Source: Jannaschia formosa (GTDB lineage Bacteria > Pseudomonadota > Alphaproteobacteria > Rhodobacterales > Rhodobacteraceae). Taken from it: a DNA stretch of 64,000 nt. The translations under genes and the position numbers were made by a program. Of the stretch, positions 1 through 7,773 are shown in pieces. Each line of letters begins with the position of its first letter. Position 1 is the stretch's first letter. The stretch spans positions 372,001 to 436,000 of the forward strand of contig NZ_QPLJ01000001.1 of the NCBI RefSeq assembly GCF_003340555.1. The letters are read 5' to 3'. The notes under the pieces are model-generated. The model had not been told where the DNA came from, made no database searches, and saw only the letters and a list, made by a program, of their open reading frames with translations.

Positions 1-1077
1 CGCAAGACGAAGGACCGGGGCGGCCTGGGCCTGACGATCGTTCCTCCCTGCGTCAACCGCTCGGACGCGACCTTCACTGTGCGGGACGGCGCGCTGGTCT
101 ACGCGCTCGGCGCGCTCAAGAACGTGGGCGTCGAGGCGATGGGGCTGGTGGTCAAGGGCCGCGGCGACAGGCCGTTCAGCACCCTCTACGACTTCGCCCG
201 CCGCGTCGACCTGAAGCGCATCGGCAAGCGCCCGCTGGAGATGCTCGCGCGGGCGGGGGCCTTCGACGAGCTCGACGGCAACCGCGCCCGGGTGCTCGAG
301 GCGCTCGACGCGCTCTGCGGCTATTCGGCCGCGATCCACGACCAGCGCGCCTCGAACCAGGTCTCGCTCTTCGGCGAGGCGGGCGACGACCTGCCCGAGC
401 CGCGCCTGCCCCATCGCGACGACTGGCTTCCGGCGGAGCGGCTGGGCGAGGAGTTCAGGGCCATCGGCTTCTACCTCTCGGGCCATCCGCTCGACGACTA
501 CATGCCCGCGTTGAAGCGGCAGGACGTCAAGACCCTGGCCGAGGTGCAAGAGCTGACGCGCCAGGGCCCGCGCCTCGTCAAGATGGCCGGCATCGTCGCC
601 GCCCGGCAGGAACGCAAGTCGGCCCGCGGCAACCGCTTCGCCTTCCTCCAGGCCTCCGATCCCTCGGGCGGCTACGAATGCATGGTCTTCTCCGACACGC
701 TCGACGCCTCGCGCCAGCATCTGGAGCCGGGCTGCCGCGTCCTCCTCCAGGTCGAGGCCACGCAGGAGTCCGACCAGCTCAAGCTGCTCGCCCGCGGCGT
801 GACGCCGATGGACGAGGCCGTCGATGCCGCGCCCCAGATCGGCCTGCGCATCTTCGTCGAGGGCGGCCCCGCCGCGCTCGCGCCGCTCTCCGGCCTGCTC
901 GCCCGCGTCTCGTCCGAGGCGAAGACCCGCGGCCGCGGCCCTGTCCATCTCTGCCTGCTCGGCGACGACCTGCCCGGCGAGGTCGAGTTCCGCCTGCCCG
1001 GCGAATACCCCGTCACCCCTCAGATCAAGGGCGCCCTGCGCTCGCTTCCCGGCGTGGCGATGGTGGAAGAGGTGTGA
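1..1077 (+). CDS. dnaE: DNA polymerase III alpha subunit, C-terminal part (cut by left edge)
   Basis: This is the C-terminal third of the replicative DNA polymerase. The reading frame is open from base 1 and ends with TGA at 1075-1077, so the start lies outside the window. The first residues (KDRGGLGLTIVPPCVNRS) and GALKNVGVEAM belong to the fingers and helix-hairpin-helix region. GFYLSGHPLDDYMPALK marks the linker before the OB-fold, which runs roughly from RLVKMAGIVAARQERKS to CMVFSDTLD. The end of the protein is the tau-binding region. The stop overlaps the GTG start of the next gene by 3 nt. Identity rests on these family-typical stretches and is secure. Confidence 0.96.
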   Translation, partial: RKTKDRGGLGLTIVPPCVNRSDATFTVRDGALVYALGALKNVGVEAMGLVVKGRGDRPFSTLYDFARRVDLKRIGKRPLEMLARAGAFDELDGNRARVLEALDALCGYSAAIHDQRASNQVSLFGEAGDDLPEPRLPHRDDWLPAERLGEEFRAIGFYLSGHPLDDYMPALKRQDVKTLAEVQELTRQGPRLVKMAGIVAARQERKSARGNRFAFLQASDPSGGYECMVFSDTLDASRQHLEPGCRVLLQVEATQESDQLKLLARGVTPMDEAVDAAPQIGLRIFVEGGPAALAPLSGLLARVSSEAKTRGRGPVHLCLLGDDLPGEVEFRLPGEYPVTPQIKGALRSLPGVAMVEEV

Positions 1078-1946
1078 GCCACGCCGTCCTGATCCAGAAC
1101 CCGGACTCGATCTACGACGACGCCCACGGGCTGCATTACCATTTCCCCAAGAGATACGTCGGAATGCTGCGCGAGTGCGTGGGCGATTGGGTCGTCTTTT
1201 ACGAAGGGCGGGCCGGCCTGAACGGCTACACGCATGTGCAGAAGGTCGCGGGGGTGCGACCCGACCCGAAGCGACCCGATCATTTCTATGCCGATCTCGA
1301 TCCTGCCGAGATGCTGCAATTCGAGCGGAGGGTCTCCCGACTCCGGCCTGACGGGACACCATACGAGCAACGCCTTCCTCCTTCGGGCGGGCTGAACGCG
1401 TCCGCCGTGCGCCGGCTCACACCGCGGGAATTCTCTGCGATCGTGTCCGAGGGACTGCACGAACTCCCCGACATCGATGCCCATCCCCGGTCGGGGCCGC
1501 TGTTCGATCTGGAAGAGGATCAGTCCGCCTTCACCATCGACCGCACGAAGGTCCTCACCAGCCGCACTCTCCGCGACGCGGCCTTCTCGCGGATGGTCCG
1601 CCGGGCCTATGGCGGGCGATGCGCCATCTCTGGCCTCTCAATCCGAAACGGCGGCGGCAGGGCCGAAGTGCAGGCTGCGCATATCCGCCCCGTCGCTCAT
1701 GGCGGTCCGGACGTCGTCCGCAACGGTCTTGCGCTGTCCGGAACCTTGCACTGGATGTTCGACCGCGGGCTCATCGCAATTGCCGAAGATCACGCCATCA
1801 TGGTTTCACACAACAAGGTCGATATCGCGACGGTCGACCGGCTTCTCCACCCGTCGCGCCGCTTGATGCTTCCCAAAGACCCACGCGACCATCCTCACCC
1901 GGAATATCTCCGTTACCACCGAGAAGAGGTATACGGCCATGCCTGA
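1074..1946 (+). CDS. HNH endonuclease with PUA/EVE-like N-terminal half
   Basis: Putative DNA endonuclease of 290 residues. The start chosen is GTG 1074, which overlaps the dnaE stop as GTGTGA; longer in-frame versions would lie inside dnaE. Residues about 180-235 form an HNH_2-type nuclease: C183, H203 in AAHIRP, N217 in NGLAL, H226 and D230 in HWMFDRG. Residues about 5-90 ([49 protein letters not shown]) look like the PUA/EVE-like fold found in front of HNH domains in predicted modification-dependent restriction enzymes (COG3440-like). That reading is inference from pattern, not a search. No methyltransferase gene is adjacent. By eye, codons carry more A/T at third positions than the neighbours, which hints at transfer. 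The 3' end overlaps the next gene by 8 nt. Confidence 0.8.
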   Translation: MSHAVLIQNPDSIYDDAHGLHYHFPKRYVGMLRECVGDWVVFYEGRAGLNGYTHVQKVAGVRPDPKRPDHFYADLDPAEMLQFERRVSRLRPDGTPYEQRLPPSGGLNASAVRRLTPREFSAIVSEGLHELPDIDAHPRSGPLFDLEEDQSAFTIDRTKVLTSRTLRDAAFSRMVRRAYGGRCAISGLSIRNGGGRAEVQAAHIRPVAHGGPDVVRNGLALSGTLHWMFDRGLIAIAEDHAIMVSHNKVDIATVDRLLHPSRRLMLPKDPRDHPHPEYLRYHREEVYGHA

Positions 1947-3105
1947 CCACCACCGCTTCCTCGCCGACCTCCACGCCCTTCGTGCCATCGGCGCGCAGGG
2001 CACCGGCGTCGTCCGCCGCGCCTTCAGCCCCGACGATGTCCGCGCCCGGCTCTGGCTCGCCGACCGCTTCGCCGAGGCCGGGCTCGCGCCGCGCATCGAC
2101 CCGGCGGGCAATGTCTGGGGCCTCGGCGGCCCGCTTCTCATCGGCTCCCACACCGACACCCAGCCCGAGGGCGGCTGGCTCGACGGCGCCCTCGGCGTGA
2201 TCGCGGGGCTGGAGGTCGCCCGCACCACTCCCGGCGTCTCCGTCGTCAGCTTCCAGGACGAGGAGGGCCGCTTCGGCAAGACCACCGGCTCCGAGATCTG
2301 GTCCGGCGCGCTGGCGCTCGACGCCGCCGACGCGCTCACCGCGCTCGACGGCCCCTCCTTCGGCGCGGCGCGCCGGGCCCTCCCCGAGACCGGGCCGATG
2401 CCGGACCCCTCGACCTTCCGCGCCTATCTGGAACTCCATATCGAGCAGGGGCCCGTCCTCGACACCGCCGGCGAGGGCGCGGGCGTCGTCACCGCGATCG
2501 TCGGCCTGCGCGAGGTCACCGTCACCCTGACCGGGCAGCAGAACCACGCCGGGACCACGCCGATGCGGATGCGCCGCGACGCGATGACCGGCCTCGCCAT
2601 GTCCCATGCCGCGATCACCGAGGCGCTGCGCAACGTCGCCGCGCCCGACAGCGTCTGGACCCTCGGCCATGTCGCGCTGCACCCCAACGCGCCCTCGGCC
2701 GTGCCCGGACGGGTCCGCTTCACCGTCCAGTGGCGCGACGGCGACGCGGGCCGCCTCGACCGGATGGAGGAGGCCATCCGCGCCGCCCTGGCGCGCGCCG
2801 CCGAGGCCACCGACCTCGCCCTCGACATCTCCGCCACCGCCGCCCTGCCGCCCACCGCAATGGACCCGAAGCTGCGCGCCGCCCTCACCCGGGCCGCCGA
2901 GGCGCGCCTGCCCGGCCGCTGGCGTGAGATGCCGTCGGGCGCGCTCCACGACGCGACGAACGTCGCCCGTCACCTGCCCGTCGCAATGCTGTTCGCGCCC
3001 TCCATCGGCGGCATCAGCCACGCCTTCGAGGAGGACACGGCCGAGGACGACCTGACCGCCGCCCTCGACATCCTCGCCGCCGCAGCAGCGGACCTCGCCG
3101 CCTGA
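1939..3105 (+). CDS. M20-family amidohydrolase (allantoate / N-carbamoyl amino acid hydrolase type)
   Basis: A 388-residue dinuclear metal hydrolase of the family that includes allantoate amidohydrolase, N-carbamoyl-L-amino acid hydrolase and beta-ureidopropionase. Metal-site motifs are visible: [19 protein letters not shown] (His and Asp ligands), QDEEGRFG (Glu pair), [11 protein letters not shown] (His) and a C-terminal GGISHAFEE (His). [13 protein letters not shown] is the dimerisation-lid stretch carrying the carbamoyl-binding residues. The length is close to the family norm of about 400. The ATG at 1939 overlaps the HNH gene by 8 nt and is preceded by AGAGG. The exact substrate cannot be told from sequence. 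Confidence 0.88.
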   Translation: MPDHHRFLADLHALRAIGAQGTGVVRRAFSPDDVRARLWLADRFAEAGLAPRIDPAGNVWGLGGPLLIGSHTDTQPEGGWLDGALGVIAGLEVARTTPGVSVVSFQDEEGRFGKTTGSEIWSGALALDAADALTALDGPSFGAARRALPETGPMPDPSTFRAYLELHIEQGPVLDTAGEGAGVVTAIVGLREVTVTLTGQQNHAGTTPMRMRRDAMTGLAMSHAAITEALRNVAAPDSVWTLGHVALHPNAPSAVPGRVRFTVQWRDGDAGRLDRMEEAIRAALARAAEATDLALDISATAALPPTAMDPKLRAALTRAAEARLPGRWREMPSGALHDATNVARHLPVAMLFAPSIGGISHAFEEDTAEDDLTAALDILAAAAADLAA

Positions 3106-3108
3106 CAG

Positions 3109-3264
3109 CCCCTTCCCGGGGCTCCAAATACTCCGGGGGAGTCGCCCCCCGGGGCGACGGGGGCGGAGCCCCCGGCACCGCCCGTCCCCCCGCGCGCGCC
3201 GAGGCGACGCACGGCCGAAGGGCCGGGCGGAGGGGGGCTCGATGCCCCCCTGCGCCCGTCCCCC
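3109..3264. repeat. Dispersed convergent-junction repeat, copy 1
   Basis: Fills the gap between two convergent genes. Core CCAAATACTCCGGGGG at 3124-3139 is followed by a GGGGGC-GGA-GCCCCC hairpin at 3159-3173 and a GGCCGAAGGGCC / TCGATGCCCCC block, ending exactly at the stop of the minus-strand lrp gene. The same order of blocks recurs at 53671-53830 and partly at 45680-45740. It probably works as a bidirectional terminator. Confidence 0.7.
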
Positions 3265-3726
3265 TCAGACCGGCAGCGCGGTCCGGTCCACGATGTCCTC
3301 CATCACGAAGCTCGCCGAGATGTCCGCGACCGGCACCCGGGCGATCAGCGCCTTGTAGAAGCGGTCGTAATCGGCCACGTCGCGCACCCGGACGCGCAGC
3401 ACGTAGTCGAGTTCCCCGGTCATGCGGTGCGCGCCCTGGATCTCGGGCATCGCGGCGACGGCGGCCTGGAACCGCTCCAGCCAGCCCGGCTCGTGCGCGC
3501 CGACGCGGATCAGGACGAAGACCGCCAGCCCCAGCCCCAGCGACGCCGCGTCCAGGACCGCCACGCGCGCCCGGATCACGCCCGCCTCCTCCAGCCGCTT
3601 CACCCGGCGCCAGCAGGCGTTGCGCGACAGGTGGACCCGCTCCGACAGCACGTCGAGGCTCTGGCCCGCATCGACCTGGAGGGCGCGCAGGATGCGCCGG
3701 TCCGTTTCGTCCGCGATATCCTTCAT
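3265..3726 (-). CDS. Lrp/AsnC family transcriptional regulator
   Basis: A 153-residue feast/famine regulator. Residues about 5-60 are the winged helix-turn-helix (DRRILRALQVDAGQSLDVLS, HLSRNACWRRVKRLEEAGVI). Residues about 70-150 are the RAM/AsnC effector domain (GELDYVLRVRVRDVADYDRF, then the closing VEDIV-like strand MEDIVDRTALPV). ATG 3726 is chosen because it begins the conserved MKDI.DETDRRIL stretch; the upstream frame stays open but reads as low-complexity shadow. The gene is divergent from the small membrane protein gene at 3838, 111 bp apart, so it may control that gene. The amino acid effector is unknown. Confidence 0.9.
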   Translation of the reverse strand: MKDIADETDRRILRALQVDAGQSLDVLSERVHLSRNACWRRVKRLEEAGVIRARVAVLDAASLGLGLAVFVLIRVGAHEPGWLERFQAAVAAMPEIQGAHRMTGELDYVLRVRVRDVADYDRFYKALIARVPVADISASFVMEDIVDRTALPV

Positions 3727-3837
3727 GACCGGTACGGATATCCCACGACTACCGCGAATGCCATCCCGATTTGGGACATGTTCGACCCGCCCCAAGGATA
3801 CCCTGCCCCAACCAAACCCAAAGACCGGAGACACTCG

Positions 3838-4056
3838 ATGGACCGCGCCCAAGCCTTCCTCAACGCCTTCCGCGACCACCCCGCCTCGGTCGACGAGACC
3901 TATTTCGGCCATATGCGCTTCGCCCTGGGCTTCGCGGGCGCACTGTTCCTCGCGGGCGGCGCGGCGCTCGTCCATGCCTTCGTCCCGCCGCTCTTCGAGA
4001 CAACGGCCAGCCGCAAGATCCGCGCGCTGCACGCCCGCATCCACAACCGGCACTAG
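3838..4056 (+). CDS. Small membrane protein (DUF6356-like)
   Basis: A 72-residue protein, start ATG 3838. Its middle, about residues 25-50 (RFALGFAGALFLAGGAALVH), is one strong membrane segment flanked by charged ends; the C-terminus is basic (SRKIRALHARIHNRH). It resembles a short conserved alphaproteobacterial family that I recall as DUF6356, but I could not check this. It lies divergent from an Lrp regulator and 6 bp ahead of the glutamine amidotransferase gene, so it probably shares its transcript. Function unknown. Confidence 0.7.
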   Translation: MDRAQAFLNAFRDHPASVDETYFGHMRFALGFAGALFLAGGAALVHAFVPPLFETTASRKIRALHARIHNRH

Positions 4057-4062
4057 ACCTCC

Positions 4063-4851
4063 ATGTGCCGGATGCTGGGCTATTCCGGCCCGCCCATCGC
4101 CCTAGAGCGGCTGGTGACGCGCCCCTGCCATTCGCTTCTGCGGCAGGCCCAGCATGCCGACGAGGCCAAGCTCGCCGTCAACGGCGACGGGTTCGGGATG
4201 GCCTGGTGGGGCGAGGATGCCGAGCCCGGCCTCTACCGCGACGTGCTGCCCGCCTGGGCCGACGGCAACCTCGCCAGCCTCTGCCGGGTGATCCGCTCTC
4301 GGCTGTTCCTCGCCCATGTCCGCGCGGGCACGACCGGCGGCACGGGCCGCGCGAATTGCCATCCCTTCACCCACGGCGCCTGGGCCTTCTGCCACAACGG
4401 CCGCATCGGCGACTTCGCCGCCCATCGTCGCGCGCTCGAGGCGGCGCTGCCCGACGCGCTCTATGCCCGGCGCGAGGGGGCGACCGACAGCGAGGTGCTG
4501 TTCCTGACGCTGCTGGCCGAGGGCCTGGCGGAGGACGCCCCCGGCGCCGTTGCCCGCGTGCTGGCTCGGCTCGCCGCGCGTCGGCAGGGCGGAGAGCCCG
4601 ACCGCATCACCTGCCTGATGAGCGACGGCCGCCGCCTGCTCGGCCTGCGCCACGCCTCGGACGCGCATGCGCCGACACTCTATGCCAGCCGCGGGCCGCT
4701 CGACCATGGCGGCTGGGCACTGGCCTCCGAGCCGCTCGACGGCGTCGCGGCCAACTGGTGCGCGGTCCCGCCCGAGTCGCTCGTGATCCTCGACGGCGGC
4801 GCGCCCGTCGTCATGCCGCTCGCGTCTGCCCCGCTCTCAGCCGTCGCGTAG
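4063..4851 (+). CDS. Class II glutamine amidotransferase (YafJ/EgtC-like)
   Basis: A stand-alone Ntn-type glutaminase domain of 262 residues. MCRMLGYSG puts the catalytic Cys at position 2, exposed after Met removal. Other typical elements are NGDGFGMAWW, LAHVRAGTTG, NCHPF and FCHNGRIGDF, which shape the glutamine pocket and oxyanion hole. There is no synthetase domain, so the ammonia acceptor is unknown. It resembles the YafJ and EgtC groups; no ergothioneine genes are nearby, which argues against EgtC proper. Its last 15 nt overlap the convergent DMT gene. Confidence 0.87.
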   Translation: MCRMLGYSGPPIALERLVTRPCHSLLRQAQHADEAKLAVNGDGFGMAWWGEDAEPGLYRDVLPAWADGNLASLCRVIRSRLFLAHVRAGTTGGTGRANCHPFTHGAWAFCHNGRIGDFAAHRRALEAALPDALYARREGATDSEVLFLTLLAEGLAEDAPGAVARVLARLAARRQGGEPDRITCLMSDGRRLLGLRHASDAHAPTLYASRGPLDHGGWALASEPLDGVAANWCAVPPESLVILDGGAPVVMPLASAPLSAVA

Positions 4852-5706
4852 CAGCAGCGCCAGCGCCCCGACCGTCACCGCCACCCCGACAAGCTGCACC
4901 GCGGGCGGCCCGCCGCCGCCCAGCGCCAGCGTCCAGACGATGACCCAGGACGGCACCAGATAGGTATAGGCCATCACCTTCGACGACGGCAGGCGCAGCG
5001 TCGCGAATTGCAGCAGCACGAAGGTCGCCGCGCTGGCCGCAACCGCCGTGTAGAGGATGGCGATCCAGACGCGCGGCGGCAGCGCCCCCCAGTCCGTCGC
5101 CGCCAGGGCGGGTGCACCCAGCACGATCAGCAGGACCGCACCCGCGACCAGCGTGCCGAAGCTGAAGACGATCGCCCGTTCCCCCCGGTTCAGCTTGCGC
5201 ACCAGCGGCGTATAGAGCGCGTGCGCCACGCAACCGACGAGATACACCGCCTCGCCGCGCCCGAGCCCGGCGCCCTCGGCCCCACCGCTGAAGATCACCC
5301 ACAGCGCCCCCGCCGCGCCCAGCGCCAGCGCCACGAGGATGCGGCCGGTCGCGACCTGCCCCAGCAAGGCCCAGCCGAAGCCCGCCGTGATGATCGGCGT
5401 CAGCGTGAAGACCGCCGCGGCCGAAACCGGCGCGGCGGTCTTCAGCCCTTCGAACATCAGCACGAAATAGATCGCGAAGACGCCGCCCAGCACCGCGTAT
5501 CGCCAGGGCGCCGCCCAGGCGCCGCGCGACGCCCCCCCGGTCAGGACCATGGCGATCCCGATGACGCAGGCCGCCACCACGAAGCGCACCGCGTTCAGCG
5601 CCATCGGCGCGATGTCGTTGGCCGCCGCAGCGCCGATGGGGAAGGACCCCGCGATCAGCGCCGAAGCGAGGAGCATCGCGAGATGCCCCCGCAGCGCGTC
5701 ACTCAA
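4837..5706 (-). CDS. DMT-superfamily transporter (EamA domains)
   Basis: A 289-residue membrane protein made of two EamA repeats, about ten membrane segments in all (for example LLASALIAGSFPIG, FVVAACVIGIAMVLTG, AVYLVGCVAHALYTPLVRK). Members export amino acids or other metabolites; the substrate is unknown. The start is TTG at 5706, overlapping the stop of the upstream LysR gene; it is kept because the RGHLAMLL stretch just after it is part of the family. The first in-frame ATG would be 5676. Overlap with the LysR gene indicates one transcript. Confidence 0.86.
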   Translation of the reverse strand: MSDALRGHLAMLLASALIAGSFPIGAAAANDIAPMALNAVRFVVAACVIGIAMVLTGGASRGAWAAPWRYAVLGGVFAIYFVLMFEGLKTAAPVSAAAVFTLTPIITAGFGWALLGQVATGRILVALALGAAGALWVIFSGGAEGAGLGRGEAVYLVGCVAHALYTPLVRKLNRGERAIVFSFGTLVAGAVLLIVLGAPALAATDWGALPPRVWIAILYTAVAASAATFVLLQFATLRLPSSKVMAYTYLVPSWVIVWTLALGGGGPPAVQLVGVAVTVGALALLLRDG

Positions 5707-6589
5707 AGGTCGGCCAGCGCTTCGCCCAGTCCTTGAGGAAGCTCACGAAGGTCTGGACCTTGGCGGTGCGGTGCAGGTCGACATGGGTCACGAGCCAGAG
5801 CTGGCTGTTCCATTCGGGACGCGGGCCGAAAACCATCTCGACATCCTCCTCCTCGTCCTCGGCCCAGGTGGTCGAGAAGCCGATGCCCAGCCCCGCCTTC
5901 ACCGCCGGGCGCGCGGCGGTGATCTGGTTGATCTGGTAGCCGATGTTCCTGGCCGGGATGTTCTTCTTCAGCCAGGCGAAGAACGGCGCGCGCGGCACCT
6001 CGTCGGCCGAGCCGATGAAGACGTGGTCACCGACATCCTCCAGGCTCTCGGGCCGGCCGTGACGCTTGATGTAGTCCTTCGAGGCGTAAAGCGCGAAGCC
6101 CTGAAGATAGAACTTCTGCACCACGTTGTCGGGCTGGTCCGGCGGGTTGCCCGCCCGGATCGCGACATGCGCCTCGCCGTATTCCAGCCGGAACAGACGC
6201 TCGTCGGTCAGGAACTTGATGGTGAGCTCCGGATGCTCCTCCCGGAAGGCGGCCAGCGCGGGCGAGAGCAGCGGCGCCAGCACGGCGAGCGAGGTGATGA
6301 TCAGCTCGCCCGTGACCTCGTTGCCGCGCCCGTGGATGCGGTTGGCGAGCTGCGCGAGCTGGTCGTCCGTCGACTGCGCGACCTTCAGCAGATCCTGCCC
6401 CGCCTCGGTCGGGGTGTAGCCGCGGGCATGGCGCTGGAACAGCTTGGTGCCGAGCTTGGCCTCCAGGCTGTCGACATGCCGGATCACCGTCGCATGATGC
6501 ACGCCCAGCGCCTGCGCCGCGCCCGACACCGTGCCCAGCCGCGCGACCTGATAGGCGGTCCGCACCTCGTCCCAATCGTCGAATGCCAT
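5699..6589 (-). CDS. LysR family transcriptional regulator
   Basis: A 296-residue LTTR. The N-terminal winged helix includes GTVSGAAQALGVHHATVIRH and VDSLEAKLGTKLFQRHARG; residues about 90-290 are the periplasmic-binding-protein-like effector domain. ATG 6589 begins the canonical HTH. It is transcribed divergently from azoR across a 157 bp gap with repeated TGTGCGCA elements, and its 3' end overlaps the DMT transporter gene by 8 nt. It therefore probably controls azoR, itself and the transporter. The inducer is unknown; a quinone or other electrophile would suit the azoR target. Confidence 0.9.
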   Translation of the reverse strand: MAFDDWDEVRTAYQVARLGTVSGAAQALGVHHATVIRHVDSLEAKLGTKLFQRHARGYTPTEAGQDLLKVAQSTDDQLAQLANRIHGRGNEVTGELIITSLAVLAPLLSPALAAFREEHPELTIKFLTDERLFRLEYGEAHVAIRAGNPPDQPDNVVQKFYLQGFALYASKDYIKRHGRPESLEDVGDHVFIGSADEVPRAPFFAWLKKNIPARNIGYQINQITAARPAVKAGLGIGFSTTWAEDEEEDVEMVFGPRPEWNSQLWLVTHVDLHRTAKVQTFVSFLKDWAKRWPTFE

Positions 6590-6602
6590 CGCGTCCTCCG
6601 TT

Positions 6603-6660
6603 TGTGCGCAGGTAACCCCGCACCGATGCACATGACAAGGTTTCCCTGCATGTGCGCACA
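6603..6660. promoter_or_regulatory. Putative LysR operator region between lysR and azoR
   Basis: TGTGCGCA occurs at 6603-6610 and again at 6651-6658, the second inside the perfect palindrome TGTGCGCACA (6651-6660). Between them GCACATG (6628-6634) and CATGTGC (6649-6655) form an inverted repeat with a 14 nt spacer. This is the layout expected for LTTR recall and activation sites. Assignment is inference. Confidence 0.5.
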
Positions 6661-6746
6661 GGGTCTGCGGGCTCGGTGCGAATTGCCCGAAGGGACCCCG
6701 GCGCCAATCTTTTCCGCAGACGACAGATCCAACAGCGAGACCCGAC

Positions 6747-7325
6747 ATGACCCAGATCCTCCGCATCGACAGCTCCGCCCGCCACGAGGGCTCCGTCACC
6801 CGCGACCTGACCGGCCGCATCGCCGACCGGCTCGGCGGCGAGGTGACCCATCTCGACCTGGCCGAGACGCCCCTGCCCCAGATCACCGAGACCTGGATGC
6901 AGTCGAACTTCACCCCCGAGGCCGACCGCAGCCCCGAGCAGCGCGCCGCCCTTGCCCAGTCCGACGCGCTGATCGCGCAGCTCAAGGCCGCCGACACCAT
7001 CGTCATCGGGATGCCGGTCTACAACTTCGCGGTCCCCGCCGCGCTGAAGGCCTGGATCGACCTCGTCGCCCGCGCGGGCGTGACCTTCCGCTACACGGAA
7101 AACGGTCCCGTCGGCCTGCTGGAGGGCAAGCGCGCCATCGTCGCGATGGCCTCGGGCGGCACGAAGGCCGGGTCCGGGATCGACTTCGCCTCGCCCTATC
7201 TGCGGCACGTGCTGGGCTTCATCGGCATCACAGACGTGACCTTCGTCACCGCCGACACGCTGATGGTCGATGCCGAGGCCGCGCATCGCCAAGCCGACGA
7301 GCAGCTGGCCGCGCTGGCCGCCTGA
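6747..7325 (+). CDS. azoR: FMN-dependent NADH-azoreductase
   Basis: A 192-residue flavodoxin-like NAD(P)H:quinone/azo reductase. RIDSSARHEGSVTRDLT near the N-terminus is the FMN phosphate loop. MPVYNFAVPAALKAWIDLVA (from about residue 91) is the hallmark flavin-binding strand and helix, and ASGGTKAGSGIDFASPYLRH is the loop near the isoalloxazine ring. The length matches the family (about 200). The enzyme reduces quinones and azo compounds by two electrons and protects against electrophile stress. The divergent LysR gene is the likely regulator, and a strong terminator follows at 7341. Confidence 0.93.
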   Translation: MTQILRIDSSARHEGSVTRDLTGRIADRLGGEVTHLDLAETPLPQITETWMQSNFTPEADRSPEQRAALAQSDALIAQLKAADTIVIGMPVYNFAVPAALKAWIDLVARAGVTFRYTENGPVGLLEGKRAIVAMASGGTKAGSGIDFASPYLRHVLGFIGITDVTFVTADTLMVDAEAAHRQADEQLAALAA

Positions 7326-7340
7326 TCCGGTCCGGGACCG

Positions 7341-7375
7341 GCCGCGCCGCCCCTTTCGGCGGCGCGGCATCTTTT
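7341..7375 (+). terminator. Rho-independent terminator of azoR
   Basis: Perfect 11-bp stem GCCGCGCCGCC / GGCGGCGCGGC (7341-7351, 7358-7368) with a 6-nt loop, followed by ATCTTTT. It starts 15 bp after the azoR stop. Confidence 0.85.
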
Positions 7376-7458
7376 GCTCGCAGCTGCGGCGAATGGGCTG
7401 GAATCCGGAGATCGCGCCCGCCATTGTCGCGGCGCAACTGTCTCCGAAAGGACCCGGC

Positions 7459-7740
7459 ATGACCTCGATCCCGCTGCGATTCGCCCCCGCCTTCACCCTG
7501 CCCGCCGTCATGACGATGGAGATGACCGCGCGCGTCGCCGCGCTCTGGGCGGATCACCTCTCCGCGACCCTCCGCGGGGCGATGGACGCGCCGATCGATG
7601 CCATCGAGGACGCGGCCGAGGCGGTCGAGTTCGTCGCCGAGACGACCACCGCGCTGCTGGCCACGCCCGCTGCCGTGGCAGCGCAGCCGGCTACGGCCGC
7701 CGAAACGCAGGGCGAGGCCGCGACACCCTCCGCCGCCTGA
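7459..7740 (+). CDS. Hypothetical alanine-rich protein
   Basis: A 93-residue protein of unknown function, start ATG 7459 behind GAAAGGA. The first half (FTLPAVMTMEMTARVAALWADHLSATLRG, in pieces) reads as an amphipathic helix, followed by an acidic helix DAIEDAAEAVEFVAETT and an Ala/Pro-rich tail. The architecture faintly recalls phasins, but no PhaP-defining motif is visible and I do not assign it. It sits alone between the azoR terminator and a perfect palindrome, so it is a separate transcription unit. Confidence 0.55.
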   Translation: MTSIPLRFAPAFTLPAVMTMEMTARVAALWADHLSATLRGAMDAPIDAIEDAAEAVEFVAETTTALLATPAAVAAQPATAAETQGEAATPSAA

Positions 7741-7747
7741 CATGCAG

Positions 7748-7773
7748 GACCCGGCCGGTCGACCGGCCGGGTC
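7748..7773. terminator. 26-bp perfect palindrome at a convergent junction
   Basis: GACCCGGCCGGTC followed directly by its exact reverse complement (7748-7760 and 7761-7773), with no unpaired base. It lies between the stops of two convergent genes and enters the stop codon of the thioesterase gene. It is a likely bidirectional terminator. Confidence 0.6.

Noticed and set aside
678-1073. N-terminal extension of the HNH frame
   Set aside because: It lies entirely within dnaE and reads as Arg/Pro-rich noise; GTG 1074 with the stop overlap is the credible start.
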